Shown: piece by piece, positions 54,138-63,908 of the stretch | Position numbering within the stretch: the stretch's first letter is position 1 | Layout of the letters: every line of letters begins with the position of its first letter | From: Lactiplantibacillus pentosus | Lineage (GTDB): Bacteria > Bacillota > Bacilli > Lactobacillales > Lactobacillaceae | DNA: 64,000 nucleotides | Reading direction: 5' to 3' | Assembly (NCBI RefSeq): GCF_003641185.1 | Contig: NZ_CP032757.1 | Location: 1,426,001 to 1,490,000, forward strand | Notes under the pieces: generated by a model | Seen by the model: only the letters and a program-made list of their open reading frames with translations | The model's database searches: none | What the model was told of the DNA's origin: nothing | Translations under genes and position numbers: made by a program

Positions 54138-54599
54138 ATGAAAAAGTCTGAGCGTCAAGCAGTTATTGCGCAACTAATTACTGAATATCCAATTGCCACC
54201 CAGGAAGAATTGATGGCCAAGCTCAAGGCGGAGGGTATCGCTGCCACGCAAGCGACGATTTCGCGGGATATCCGGGAGATGCAAATCGTCAAGACCCCGG
54301 ATGAGCACGGCCAGACGCGCTATGCGATTTTTAAGGCAAACAATAAAAATGAACAAGACCGCTTGTTTGAAACCTTACATGACGTGGTGACGAGCATTGA
54401 TCGGGTCGAATTTATGAATATTATTCATACGCTGCCTAGCAATGGGAACTTGCTGGCAGCCATCATCGATGATTTAAATCTACCCGAAGTGAGCGGGACG
54501 CTAGCCGGTCATGATACGATTTTTGTCGTCAGTCCGAACACAACGGTCGCCAAGCAACTCTACGATTCATTTGCCAGTCACGTATCCAATGAGGACTAG
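54138..54599 (+). CDS. argR: Arginine repressor family regulator (ArgR/AhrC)
   Basis: 153 residues. N-terminal winged helix (about 1-70): SERQAVIAQLITEYPIATQE and IAATQATISRDIREMQIVK, the DNA recognition helix. C-terminal oligomerisation and arginine-binding domain (about 80-150) with NIIHTLPSNGNLLAAIIDDLN and GTLAGHDTIFVV. As a hexamer it senses arginine and controls arginine genes. Lactobacilli often have two copies of this family and I cannot tell which this is. TATAAT at 54097-54102 is the probable -10; TGAAT and ATTCA half sites flank it and may be an autoregulatory operator. Ribosome site AGGGAGG. Confidence 0.92.
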   Translation: MKKSERQAVIAQLITEYPIATQEELMAKLKAEGIAATQATISRDIREMQIVKTPDEHGQTRYAIFKANNKNEQDRLFETLHDVVTSIDRVEFMNIIHTLPSNGNLLAAIIDDLNLPEVSGTLAGHDTIFVVSPNTTVAKQLYDSFASHVSNED

Positions 54600-54667
54600 T
54601 AGTGGACTAATTGGTTGCATCGATTAGCCGTTCACGCTATCATGTTAACATTGAAGAGGTGGGAAAG

Positions 54668-54790
54668 ATGAAATATACCAAGAAACGGACGCCTCGAAAA
54701 AATCAAAAACAACGCGATGCGACATTTGATAAATTCAAACAACAACAGAATGAATTGAATGCCAATCGACGTGGCGTTCGGCGCAAATAG
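54668..54790 (+). CDS. 40-residue basic protein
   Basis: A short frame: MKYTKKRTPRKNQKQRDATF, then a helical Gln-rich part and a basic end (NANRRGVRRK). Strongly positive. GAGGTGGGAAAG stands just before the ATG and it lies 68 bases after argR on the same strand, so it is probably translated. No family recognised; it may bind nucleic acid. Confidence 0.62.
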   Translation: MKYTKKRTPRKNQKQRDATFDKFKQQQNELNANRRGVRRK

Positions 54791-54914
54791 GCGCACATCA
54801 ATCATAACAGTTGAGCTTTCAGGAGAATCTTAATGATTTTTTTGAAGGCTTTTTTGGTACTTACCGAATCACTAGTTGAGTGTGACGTTCACCTAAATCT
54901 CTGATATGTTATTT

Positions 54915-55946
54915 GGCATTAAAGATGGCTAAAACGTGCCAGTTTAGATTCTTGTTAGTCAGCCGGTGAGCGTCTTAGTCCGACCTCCGGGGCTGGCTGA
55001 CAACGCTGGAACAGGGCGGACATCGATTTGAACTCACGCAGAAATCCACTGCGCAATTTCAAATACGAGTCTTCTTCTAGCCCGGGAAGACCACCCGGAC
55101 AAGAAGAATTTCGCCCTTGAGCATTGTCAGCCAGCCCCTCCGGTCGGGAAGCCGCTCGAATGGCGGATGAACGGCCACCTATCTTGGCGCAATTGGCCAC
55201 TGATTATGAGATGACTGGTCCTTCAGGCAAACTTTTAGTTGGTATCGATAAAGGCTTATAGTATCCGGCAAGACTTATAGCGTTTAATTATTGAGACGAT
55301 TGCCTGAATATTAGTTACTCATCTCACTGCCACAAATTAGTCGATAAAAATGCCACCGCTTAAAGTTAAAGACTTTGTTATCTGAGACGACTAGCAAAAG
55401 TCCTGACAAGTTCAATGAAGCCGTGTATCCGAAGCATTAAAACATGGGTAAGAAAGTTTAGCGATTGTTTGCAAACTGTCTGACACTTAAATATCAAGAT
55501 GACCGTGTACAATGGAACCAACGACTAATCATACAAAAGGTTGGGTCCGCACATGTCCGCCTTTCGAATACCATCCCAGGCTGGAAGGTATTCTGGGCAA
55601 GGCCAAGTGCTTTTAGAGTGTGAGGTTCAGACGGGTTGGGACTGAGGATTAGCCTAGCTAGAGCGTTAAGCGGCGAACTTCCGCTTGGCGTTCTGGCGTA
55701 GCTAACCGGAAGTCCCAGTCTGACCCGAACACGTTTCGGCTATATTGCATAGAACACGAAAGACCAGTATTTAAGACGTGGGTTGTCGGCTTAAATCTGT
55801 GTCCACCACGCTCCGGCCATTGCCCAGAATGCCTGGAAGCCGGCTTAGGACGAACCTATCACTGCATGTTTACGGGTAACTCGCACTGTTCCCAGCGGGT
55901 CTCAGCTGGTTGCCTTTGAACTTATGACTTGGCACGTTTTAGCCAT
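54915..55946. repeat. Large dispersed structured element, copy 2, with terminal inverted repeats
   Basis: Gene-free, about 1.03 kb. Same blocks as copy 1 (29197-29925) in the same order and orientation. ATGGCTAAAACGTGCCA at 54925-54941 is perfectly inverted at 55930-55946. Hairpins: ATTTGAA/TTCAAAT with CGCAG/CTGCG (55026-55064); TTCTTCT/AGAAGAA with inner CCGGG/CCCGG (55072-55108), where copy 1 has different but still complementary bases; GAATACC/GGTATTC (from 55566); CCGGC/GCCGG (from 55813). An insert not in copy 1 (about 55585-55815) contains a nested hairpin, 55632-55727. No transposase. It precedes the PBP gene. Confidence 0.82.
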
Positions 55947-56104
55947 GAATGGTCCTTAACCAATGACAAAAATTAACATTATTGAAGATTTTTTCAAGGT
56001 TCGTGCGAATTCTAGCCGGTTGAAGGATTTATGATACAATTGTAAAAGCTAACAAGTAACGTGAGTGGTCGTGACAGGGCCATTCGCTGAACAAGGGGAA
56101 GATT

Positions 56105-58234
56105 ATGCAAAATAATGGTTTTTGGGCCACGATCAAAGACGGCTTGCGAGTCATTGGCCACTGGTTGGCACCATATTGGCGGCGATTTGCTGCTGTGGTA
56201 GGCTATCAGTGGCATCGCCGCCAAGTGACACGGTGGTTGATCGTACTCGTTTTGTCGGTCATCTTAGTTGGGAGTGCCTACTTAACTTATGAAGCAAAAA
56301 CAGCCAAAGTTGGCAATTTGCAAGCCGAGTTAGAAAAGACAACGGTCATTTATGATCAGGACAACAAGAAGGCCGGGTCGCTGTATTCGCAAAAGGGGAC
56401 CTACGTCCATTTGAGTAGTATTTCGAAGAACTTGCAAAATGCGGTGATTTCGACAGAAGACCGGAACTTTTATAAGGAACATGGTTTCTCAATTAAAGGG
56501 ATTGGCCGTGCGTTTGTCTTGTATGCCATGAATAAGATTTTGGGCCGCGACTACATCAGTGGTGGTGGGAGTACCTTGACGCAACAATTGGTCAAGAATG
56601 CCTACCTAACGCAACAGCAGACCTTTTCACGGAAGTTCCGTGAAATCTTCTTAGCGATTGAGACTGAAAATGTCTATTCTAAGAAGCAAATTTTAACGAT
56701 GTATCTGAATAACGCTTACTTTGGCCACGGGGTCTGGGGCGCTGAAGACGCATCGGAACGTTACTTTGGCGTGCACGCCTCTGAATTGTCGGTCGACCAA
56801 GCTGCAACGCTGGCCAGGATGCTGAGTTCGCCAAGCGGCTATGACCCAATCAGTCATCCGAAGGCGTCAACGGCGCGGCGAAACGTGGTTCTGAATAATA
56901 TGGTCGAGAATGGCAAATTGACCAAATCAGAATATAACGTCTATTCGAAAAAGACGATGGCATTGACCAATAATTATCATTATGAAAGTGGCTATAATTA
57001 TCCGTATTACTTCGATGCGGTCATCGATGAAGCCATTAATAAGTATGGGTTGTCGGAATCGGACATTATGAATCGGGGTTATAAGATTTATACGTCATTG
57101 AATCAAGATGACCAGACTCAGATGCAGGATTCGTTTAAGAACTCGGCCTTGTTCCCGGCGAATGCGGACGATGGGACTAAGGTCCAAGGTGCTTCGATTG
57201 CGGTCGATCCCTCCACTGGTGGGGTTCTTGCGGTCGTTGGTGGTCGCGGTAAGCACGTCTTCCGTGGCTTCAACCGGGCAACGCAAATCAAACGGCAACC
57301 GGGTTCGACGATCAAACCGCTCGCGGTATATACGCCGGCCTTACAAAATGGCTACACCTATGATTCGAAACTTTCTAATAAGAAGCAGACGTTTGGTGCT
57401 AACAAATATGCGCCGAAGAACTATGACAATGTTTATAGTAAGTCGGTGCCGATGTACACGGCGCTTGCTCAAAGTATGAATATTCCGGCGGTCTGGCTCT
57501 TGAATAAGATTGGGGTCAATAAGGGTTACCAGTCCGTCAAGAAGTTCGGGTTACCCGTTACGAAATCTGATGACAACTTGGCACTGGCCCTCGGTGGTTT
57601 GACGACCGGGGTCTCACCAGAACAGATGGCGAGTGCCTACACGGCGTTTGCGAATAATGGGAAGAAGACCACCGCCCATTTTATTACCAAAATTGTTGAC
57701 GCCAGCGGTAATGTGATTGTCGATAATACGAAGACTAAGACCAAACGGCTGATGTCTGCCAGTGTCGCCAAAGAGATGACGAGTATGATGCTCGGCACCT
57801 ACAATAGCGGGACTGGGGCGACCGCCAAGCCATACGGGTATTCGGTGGCTGGTAAGACTGGTAGTACCCAGGCCGATTATAGCACCGGTTCCGGAACTAA
57901 AGACCAGTGGATGATCGCCTATACGCCCGATATTGTCATGACCACTTGGATTGGGTTTGATACGACCAACAGTACCCATTATCTGAAGAGCTTGTCCGAA
58001 AACCAGCTGTCATCGTTAGTGAAGAATGAATTGCAAAACATTCTGCCGAATACGGCTAATACCAGTTTTGGAACTAAAGACGCGGCCACCTTGGCAACTG
58101 AAAATGATAATAATGATTCAGACAGTTCTGACAGTGGTTCTTCTGTTTGGGAAAACGTCGAGAAGGGCGCTAATGCCGTCAAAAATAAGGCGAAGGACTG
58201 GTTCTCGAAGGCCAAGAGCTTACTCGGTAACTAG
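56105..58234 (+). CDS. Class A penicillin-binding protein (PBP1A/2A family)
   Basis: Bifunctional peptidoglycan synthase of 709 residues. A short cytoplasmic N-terminus, one membrane helix (about 42-62), glycosyltransferase domain (about 80-260) with STEDRNFYKEHG, GGGSTLTQQLVKN and KFREIFLAIETE, then a transpeptidase domain (about 330-630) with the active-site serine in RQPGSTIKPL, the SMN triad in AQSMNIPA, and KTGST. The C-terminal tail is Ser/Asp-rich with a basic end. Ribosome site AAGGGGAAG. It lies after the dispersed element and before yheA, with no partner genes. Confidence 0.95.
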   Translation: MQNNGFWATIKDGLRVIGHWLAPYWRRFAAVVGYQWHRRQVTRWLIVLVLSVILVGSAYLTYEAKTAKVGNLQAELEKTTVIYDQDNKKAGSLYSQKGTYVHLSSISKNLQNAVISTEDRNFYKEHGFSIKGIGRAFVLYAMNKILGRDYISGGGSTLTQQLVKNAYLTQQQTFSRKFREIFLAIETENVYSKKQILTMYLNNAYFGHGVWGAEDASERYFGVHASELSVDQAATLARMLSSPSGYDPISHPKASTARRNVVLNNMVENGKLTKSEYNVYSKKTMALTNNYHYESGYNYPYYFDAVIDEAINKYGLSESDIMNRGYKIYTSLNQDDQTQMQDSFKNSALFPANADDGTKVQGASIAVDPSTGGVLAVVGGRGKHVFRGFNRATQIKRQPGSTIKPLAVYTPALQNGYTYDSKLSNKKQTFGANKYAPKNYDNVYSKSVPMYTALAQSMNIPAVWLLNKIGVNKGYQSVKKFGLPVTKSDDNLALALGGLTTGVSPEQMASAYTAFANNGKKTTAHFITKIVDASGNVIVDNTKTKTKRLMSASVAKEMTSMMLGTYNSGTGATAKPYGYSVAGKTGSTQADYSTGSGTKDQWMIAYTPDIVMTTWIGFDTTNSTHYLKSLSENQLSSLVKNELQNILPNTANTSFGTKDAATLATENDNNDSDSSDSGSSVWENVEKGANAVKNKAKDWFSKAKSLLGN

Positions 58235-58324
58235 TAAAGTCAGCAACCGAATAGACTAATGCTATTCAAGCACGGTCAAAAATGCTAAAATAATGACGAC
58301 ACATACTTTGAGGAGGAACTCACG

Positions 58325-58669
58325 ATGGCCGTAAACATTTACGATACTGCGAACCAATTAGAACAAGAATTACATCAAACGAAGGAATTTAAGGAATTAA
58401 AGGTCGCTTATGAGACAATGAAGACCAACGACAGCGCCTTTTCACTGTTCAAGGATTTCCAAGAAATTCAGATGCAACTGTCACAAAAGCAAATGAACGG
58501 CGAAGAATTAACGGATGAAGAAGTCCAAAAAGCCCATGAGCTAGCTGACAAAGTTGGTAACGTTGACGAAATTAAGTCCTTAATGGGTAAAGAACGTAAC
58601 TTGAACCAATTGATGAATGATTTGAACCAAATCATCACCAAGCCCGTTCAAGATTTATACCAGAACTAA
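58325..58669 (+). CDS. YheA/YlbF-family helical protein
   Basis: 114 residues, all-helical: YDTANQLEQELHQTKEFKEL, then SAFSLFKDFQEIQMQLSQKQM and LMNDLNQIITKPVQ. It belongs to the YlbF/YmcA/YheA group; YheA (UPF0342) itself is of unknown function. In B. subtilis yheA stands beside yhaO-yhaN-yhaM, as it does here. Strong site TTGAGGAGG before the ATG. A terminator separates it from yhaO. Confidence 0.9.
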   Translation: MAVNIYDTANQLEQELHQTKEFKELKVAYETMKTNDSAFSLFKDFQEIQMQLSQKQMNGEELTDEEVQKAHELADKVGNVDEIKSLMGKERNLNQLMNDLNQIITKPVQDLYQN

Positions 58670-58684
58670 GTAAATTAAGGGTCG

Positions 58685-58724
58685 AGGGGCAATGACGGAA
58701 TCAATTTCGTGATTGCCCCTTTTT
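58685..58724 (+). terminator. Terminator of yheA-like gene
   Basis: AGGGGCAAT (58685-58693) pairs with ATTGCCCCT (58712-58720), with further inner pairing, then Ts. The end of the T run lies just before the yhaO ribosome site. Confidence 0.9.
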
Positions 58725-58737
58725 CGTGGAGGGAATA

Positions 58738-59958
58738 ATGAAATTTTTACACGCGGCAGATTTACATTTAGATACCCCGTTTCAAGGATTAAGCGGGGTC
58801 ACGCCCGCATTACAGGAGCGGTTGGTCACAGCACCGTTGCGCGCCTTGACGCACTTAGTTGATTTAGCCATTGCCGAAAAGGTCGACTTTGTGTTGTTGG
58901 TCGGAGACTTATTTGATCAACAAGGCCAGAGTGTGCAGGTCCAAGCAGCGCTGATGACGGCTTTAGAACGACTTAACGACGCACAGATTCCGGTCCTGCT
59001 TTCCTTTGGGAACCATGATTTTCAGACGGACTTGTCACGCTGGCATTTTCCAGCTAACGTGCACGTCTTTGATGCAACGGTTACCACGGTGACTCTGACG
59101 ACGCGGGCTCAAGAACGGGTCGCGGTCAGCGGCTTTAGCTATTCACAGCGCTGGGTAACGACCGACGTCAGCGCCGACTACCCGACTAAGGACGCCACCG
59201 TTGATTACCAGATTGGGACCTTGCATGGTCAAACCGGGACGGCGGGGGACCATTATGCGCCATTTAACGTCACGGAATTACTGTCAAAACACTACGATTA
59301 CTGGGCACTTGGACACATTCATCAACGTCAAACGCTGAATCAGCAGCCCCCAATCGTGTATTCGGGGAATTTGCAAGGCCGCCATCGCGGTGAGACCGGG
59401 CCCAAGGGGTGTTTGATCGTGACGAGTCAGGCGGATGGACAGCTGCAACCCAGCTTTCATGCGCTTACTGAGATTGAATGGATGGATTGGACACCGACGT
59501 TGGATGCCAAGACACCGCTTAGTCGGGCCGCACTGCAGCAACAATTGACCGATCAACTGATGGCGGCGATGACGACTGGTTTAAAATTGGTGACGATCGT
59601 GCTACCAGCGACACTTCAATTGAATGCACAAGCTGAATTGGCTTTGAATCAAGGTGCTTTATTGGCCCAACTCCAATCGCATGTCGGTGAACATTGGTGG
59701 CCAGTCGGGATTACCCAACAAGCAGCACCAGCCGTCGCGCCATTGTTTGGTATCAACGCGACGACTTGGCAACGGGTTGGCCAGGATGTCGTCACTGACG
59801 AGCAGGTCGCCACACTCGCTGGCAAGTTATTAGACGAAGATTTCTTGAATACGGCGTTATTAGAGTCCACGACGCCTGCTGATTGGCAACAACGGGTCGC
59901 GCGACTACTGAACGACCAATATCACTTAACGACGGGAGGAACGGATGATGCAGATTAA
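58738..59958 (+). CDS. yhaO: DNA repair metallophosphoesterase YhaO (SbcD/Mre11-like)
   Basis: 406 residues. N-terminal calcineurin-type phosphoesterase: HAADLHLDTPF, GDLFDQ, FGNHDF, and GHIHQR provide the metal ligands. It resembles the nuclease subunit of SbcCD-like complexes. The C-terminal ~150 residues likely contact the partner ATPase YhaN. ATG at 58738 behind GGAGGG is used; an in-frame GTG at 58726 lies inside that site. It overlaps yhaN by 14 bases, so the pair is coupled. Confidence 0.92.
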   Translation: MKFLHAADLHLDTPFQGLSGVTPALQERLVTAPLRALTHLVDLAIAEKVDFVLLVGDLFDQQGQSVQVQAALMTALERLNDAQIPVLLSFGNHDFQTDLSRWHFPANVHVFDATVTTVTLTTRAQERVAVSGFSYSQRWVTTDVSADYPTKDATVDYQIGTLHGQTGTAGDHYAPFNVTELLSKHYDYWALGHIHQRQTLNQQPPIVYSGNLQGRHRGETGPKGCLIVTSQADGQLQPSFHALTEIEWMDWTPTLDAKTPLSRAALQQQLTDQLMAAMTTGLKLVTIVLPATLQLNAQAELALNQGALLAQLQSHVGEHWWPVGITQQAAPAVAPLFGINATTWQRVGQDVVTDEQVATLAGKLLDEDFLNTALLESTTPADWQQRVARLLNDQYHLTTGGTDDAD

Positions 59959-62440
59959 ACGGCTCGATATTGCCGGTTTCGGCAAGTTCCAACAACGTCA
60001 ATTTACCTTTGGCGACGGTCTGCAAGTGATTTATGGCTTGAATGAGAGTGGTAAGTCCACCTTACGCGCGTTTATTTTGGGGATGTTATTCGGTTTTCCA
60101 TCACGACGGCATCCGCTGGAACGCTACGAACCCCAGGGTACGAGCCAATATGGCGGTTCGATTGACCTGCTTGTTGATGGCACGACTTATCGTCTGACGC
60201 GGTTGGGTGAACAGCCAGCTACTTTGACGAATTTAACGACCCAGGCCCCCCAACCGCTGGCGCTGCTAGAGAAGTGGTTGGCGCCCTATGACCGTGACCA
60301 ATACTTACGCTTATTTACTTTTAATCAAGCTGAATTGACGGCACTTAAGACATTGCGCGCCAGTGATTTGAACGTGCAACTCCAACAAGTTGGGCTGGTG
60401 GGTAGTGCGCCATGGCGCGAAACGGCGGCAACCTTGCGTGCGGATGCAGAAGCGTTATACAAGCCACGGGGCCGTAAACCAGAGTTAAATCAAGCGTTGC
60501 AGCGCTACCATTTGTTAAACGAGCAGGTGAAAACGGCTAAACAACGTTATCCCGAATATGAGGGCTTACAAAATCAATTAGCCGCGTTGCAAACGCAACA
60601 GGCGCAGGTCAACCGCCAATTATCAGACCTTGAACATCAGCAACAGCAACTGGCTAATTTACGCAATCAATGGCCGGTGTATCAGCAATTAACCGCATTA
60701 CAAACGAGTCAGCCGACCATCACCCTTGATGCGGCGACGGTGGCAACTTATCGCAAACTGAGCCAGCAACGGACTGACTTACAACACACCTTAGCGAGTG
60801 CGCGGCAACAGTTGAGCCAACAACCTGTCGATACGCAATCACAGGGATTAGTCGGATTCTACGTGCAACATCAAGCGCAGTTTGATCAACTTTCAGCGCA
60901 ATTGCCGACCCTGCAACAGGCAGTTGGCCAGTATCAGGCGCTCACGCAACAGGCGGCGACAGCCAAAGCCGATTTTCAAGCACAAAGCAATGCTCATCCC
61001 GAGCTACTCGGGTGTTTGTCACCTCACAAGCAGGCGGCGATTGCGACGCTGAAGGCCACGCTGGCGGCCACGGCGAATACGCGAACGCAACGGACACCAA
61101 GTCCTTCGACGTCATCGCTTGACTGGCGCTTGATTGCCGGGGGCGTCGCGGTCGTTGCCGGCATCGGGTTGCCGCTGGGTGGCTTCAAATGGGTCCTCAT
61201 GCTGATTGGGGTCGGCCTACTGGGCTGGTTCGGACTAGAGCACGCTTCATCTTCAGCACAAACTTCTGGGCAAACGGCGGCAGACCAATTGTCCGAGCAG
61301 TTGGTAGCGGCTGGATTGGCACCGGATTTAACGGCCAGTGATGCTTTGCAACAGCTGGACTTAGTGGGGTCACTGCAACGTGCACAGGCCGCCGTTACGA
61401 ATGCTGACCAAGCCTTGGCAGCGCAGGCCACCAAGTTGTGGCACGATATTCAAGCGTATCAATTTGCGCGGGACTGGTTACCAGTTGACGAACAGCACCT
61501 AGCAGAAAGTGTCACGCGAATCGCGGATTTTTACGATCATGTGCACCAGGTGATGCAGCAACAAACGATGGCGGGCCCAGATTTTGCTTTTGCCCAACGA
61601 CAAGTTCAGCAGCTGACGACTCAGGTGCGGGCAGTGACCGAACAATTGCAACAATTGGCGACGACTCATGGATTAGCGGATATCGACGCGTTAACGCAAG
61701 CGGTTGCTGACCAAGAGACGCAGGCGGCTAATGCGACCAGTGCTCAGCAGTTGGCCCAACAGTTGTCAGCGGCCGAACTGGCAGCGTTGCAACAATATGC
61801 AAGTTTGGACGATTTGCAAGCCGCCATTCTCAAATTGCGGCAGCAACGGTCCCAGATCGATCAACAACAGACCCAATTAGCAGCCGATATTGTGACCGCC
61901 CAGACTCAGCTGCAGCATTTGACGGAAGATGGTCGCTACGCAACTTTGCGGCAACAACAAGCCAACCTACAGACCGAGATTACGGTGATGGCCCGTCAAT
62001 GGTTGACGCGGCAACTGGGAGCCAACTGGATCGACGCCTCATTAGAAGCGTTGACTCAGCAACAATTACCGACCGTTTTAGCTGCAGCGACCACCATTTT
62101 CGCGCAACTCACGGCACAGCGGTATAATAAGATTGACTTAGAGGGTGATGAAATGGTCGTCAAAACCAGTGACACGTCCTTCATGGTTGCTGCGTTGTCA
62201 ACGGCCACTAAGGAACAGCTATATTTAGCGTTGCGACTGGCTTTGATTGACCATCTCGCAGAACAAGCTCAATTGCCGCTGATGATTGATGACGGCTTCG
62301 TTAATTTCGATGATCAGCGCAAACGGGCGGCTTGGCAGACCTTGGCCACCGTCGCGCGCCAGCATCAAGTGTTATACTTTACTAATGAGACGGCGGCTTT
62401 AACACAGCTGCCAACCGCGACCGTGCAGCAGTTAACCTAA
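59945..62440 (+). CDS. yhaN: Large coiled-coil ATPase YhaN (SbcC/Rad50-like)
   Basis: 831 residues. N-terminal half of the ATPase with Walker A GLNESGKSTLRAFILG (about 30-45), then long Gln/Ala-rich coiled coils (about 190-390 and 480-700) broken by a hydrophobic segment near residue 400-430 (LIAGGVAVVAGIGLPLGG, ILMLIGVGLLGWFGL-like), which suggests membrane contact. The C-terminal half has the signature-like STATKEQLYLALRLALI and Walker B LPLMIDDGFVNFDD. It would work with YhaO on DNA ends. ATG at 59945 (or 59948) behind GGGAGGAA. Confidence 0.9.
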   Translation: MMQIKRLDIAGFGKFQQRQFTFGDGLQVIYGLNESGKSTLRAFILGMLFGFPSRRHPLERYEPQGTSQYGGSIDLLVDGTTYRLTRLGEQPATLTNLTTQAPQPLALLEKWLAPYDRDQYLRLFTFNQAELTALKTLRASDLNVQLQQVGLVGSAPWRETAATLRADAEALYKPRGRKPELNQALQRYHLLNEQVKTAKQRYPEYEGLQNQLAALQTQQAQVNRQLSDLEHQQQQLANLRNQWPVYQQLTALQTSQPTITLDAATVATYRKLSQQRTDLQHTLASARQQLSQQPVDTQSQGLVGFYVQHQAQFDQLSAQLPTLQQAVGQYQALTQQAATAKADFQAQSNAHPELLGCLSPHKQAAIATLKATLAATANTRTQRTPSPSTSSLDWRLIAGGVAVVAGIGLPLGGFKWVLMLIGVGLLGWFGLEHASSSAQTSGQTAADQLSEQLVAAGLAPDLTASDALQQLDLVGSLQRAQAAVTNADQALAAQATKLWHDIQAYQFARDWLPVDEQHLAESVTRIADFYDHVHQVMQQQTMAGPDFAFAQRQVQQLTTQVRAVTEQLQQLATTHGLADIDALTQAVADQETQAANATSAQQLAQQLSAAELAALQQYASLDDLQAAILKLRQQRSQIDQQQTQLAADIVTAQTQLQHLTEDGRYATLRQQQANLQTEITVMARQWLTRQLGANWIDASLEALTQQQLPTVLAAATTIFAQLTAQRYNKIDLEGDEMVVKTSDTSFMVAALSTATKEQLYLALRLALIDHLAEQAQLPLMIDDGFVNFDDQRKRAAWQTLATVARQHQVLYFTNETAALTQLPTATVQQLT

Positions 62441-62450
62441 GGGGGACAAT

Positions 62451-63431
62451 ATGGCAAAAAAATTATTTGACTATCAATTGGATGAAACAGTGGACGGCTA
62501 TTTTTTGCTCAAAGATTCGGAAGTACGCATTGCCAAGAATGGTAAAAAGTTTTTAGCCATTAATTTCCAAGATACCTCGGGTGAAATTTCCGGAAAATTC
62601 TGGGATGCCAGTGATACCGACGTTGAGAATTTTCAAGCGGGGCGGATCGTGCACCTCAAAGGGAAACGCGAAAACTACCAGGGTAATCCACAAATTAAAA
62701 TTCAACAGATGCGGCTGACCCATGCCGGCGAACCGCAAGAAGTGCAACAATTCGTCGAACATGCACCAATCAAAACGGACACGATGGCGGATGAAATCAA
62801 CCAGTTCGTCTTTGGCATCACCGAGCCCAACTGGAATCGAATCGTGCGGCACATGTTGACTGAATTTCACGATAAATTCTTTAGTTATCCGGCAGCCAAG
62901 AAGAACCACCACGCCTTTGCTGGTGGCTTGGCGTACCATACACTTTCAATTTTGAAGCTGGCGAAGGCCGTTGCCGACCAGTATCCACACGTTAACCGGG
63001 CTTTGCTATACGCGGGTGCGATTCTGCATGACATGGGTAAAACGATTGAAATGTCAGGCCCCGTTTCCACGACCTATACGCTGGCCGGCAACTTGGTTGG
63101 GCACATCGTGTTGATTGATGAACAAATCGTTGAGACGTGCCAGCAACTCAAAATTGATGAGCAATCAGAATCCGTACTGGTCTTACGCCACACGATTTTG
63201 GCCCATCACGGGTTATTGGAATACGGCTCACCCGTACGACCGCATATTATGGAAGCTGAAATCCTCCACGACTTAGACGAATTAGACGCCTCAATTCAAA
63301 TGATGCAAACGTCCATTGGCCACGCTGAACCGGGAACGTATACGGAACGCATCTTCGCAATGGATGGCCGTAATTTTTACCGGCCAACTGGCGACAAGAC
63401 TAAGGGCGATTTGTCGGAAGATAATGACTGA
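62451..63431 (+). CDS. yhaM: 3'-5' exoribonuclease YhaM
   Basis: 326 residues. N-terminal OB-like nucleic-acid binding domain (about 1-100: GYFLLKDSEVRIAKNGKKFL, GRIVHLKGKRENYQGNPQ) and an HD hydrolase domain (about 150-300) with GGLAYHTLSILKLA, ILHDMGKT and HTILAHHGLLEYGSP. It shortens RNA 3' ends (and DNA in vitro). Ten bases after yhaN, with GGGGGACA before the ATG; the three genes form one operon as in other Firmicutes. Confidence 0.94.
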   Translation: MAKKLFDYQLDETVDGYFLLKDSEVRIAKNGKKFLAINFQDTSGEISGKFWDASDTDVENFQAGRIVHLKGKRENYQGNPQIKIQQMRLTHAGEPQEVQQFVEHAPIKTDTMADEINQFVFGITEPNWNRIVRHMLTEFHDKFFSYPAAKKNHHAFAGGLAYHTLSILKLAKAVADQYPHVNRALLYAGAILHDMGKTIEMSGPVSTTYTLAGNLVGHIVLIDEQIVETCQQLKIDEQSESVLVLRHTILAHHGLLEYGSPVRPHIMEAEILHDLDELDASIQMMQTSIGHAEPGTYTERIFAMDGRNFYRPTGDKTKGDLSEDND

Positions 63432-63908
63432 TTTTAACGGTGACTGATTGAAAGACATCGATGACTTCAATCGGTTCAAGCCGGGCGAGTAACATATAAT
63501 TGATGGAAATTGAAAATACGACGGCTTCACAGATTTGTAATCTTGTGGAGCCGTTTTTGATATGAAATCACGATTATAAAAATTTTTATTGTAATTCCTA
63601 AGCTAACATGATAAGTTATTACGAGTTATTAGTTATGGGACTCAACGATTATCAGGCTATTTGGTTCGTGAAATGGTTGATTAATTGGTACGTTATGTGC
63701 AATTGGCAAGTTTACCAACTGATTAGTGTTTGCCAGCCATAGACGTTAGCCCAATTTGACCTGTCCATCAGGGGGACTTCATCGCGAGACTCAAGTACGG
63801 TCCGTGAAATGATGGGCTGTCGCAGTTAACAACTGGCAATCGCACACAGCGAGAATTGTGGACCTAACTAAATGATAATTGAAAACAAAATAAGGGGAAT
63901 TACGGGAA
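63432..63908. other. Gene-free interval after yhaM
   Basis: Contains the terminator at 63521-63558. After that the sequence is AT-rich with no gene or clear repeat; the promoter of the following gene must lie here but I cannot pick out the boxes. Confidence 0.5.
63521..63558 (+). terminator. Terminator of the yhaO-yhaN-yhaM operon
   Basis: ACGGCTTCACAGAT (63521-63534) pairs with ATCTTGTGGAGCCGT (63540-63554) apart from small mismatches, then Ts. Confidence 0.88.

Noticed and set aside
54955..55200. 81-codon minus frame in copy 2 of the dispersed element
   Set aside because: Same reason: a by-product of conserved non-coding sequence, not a gene family.
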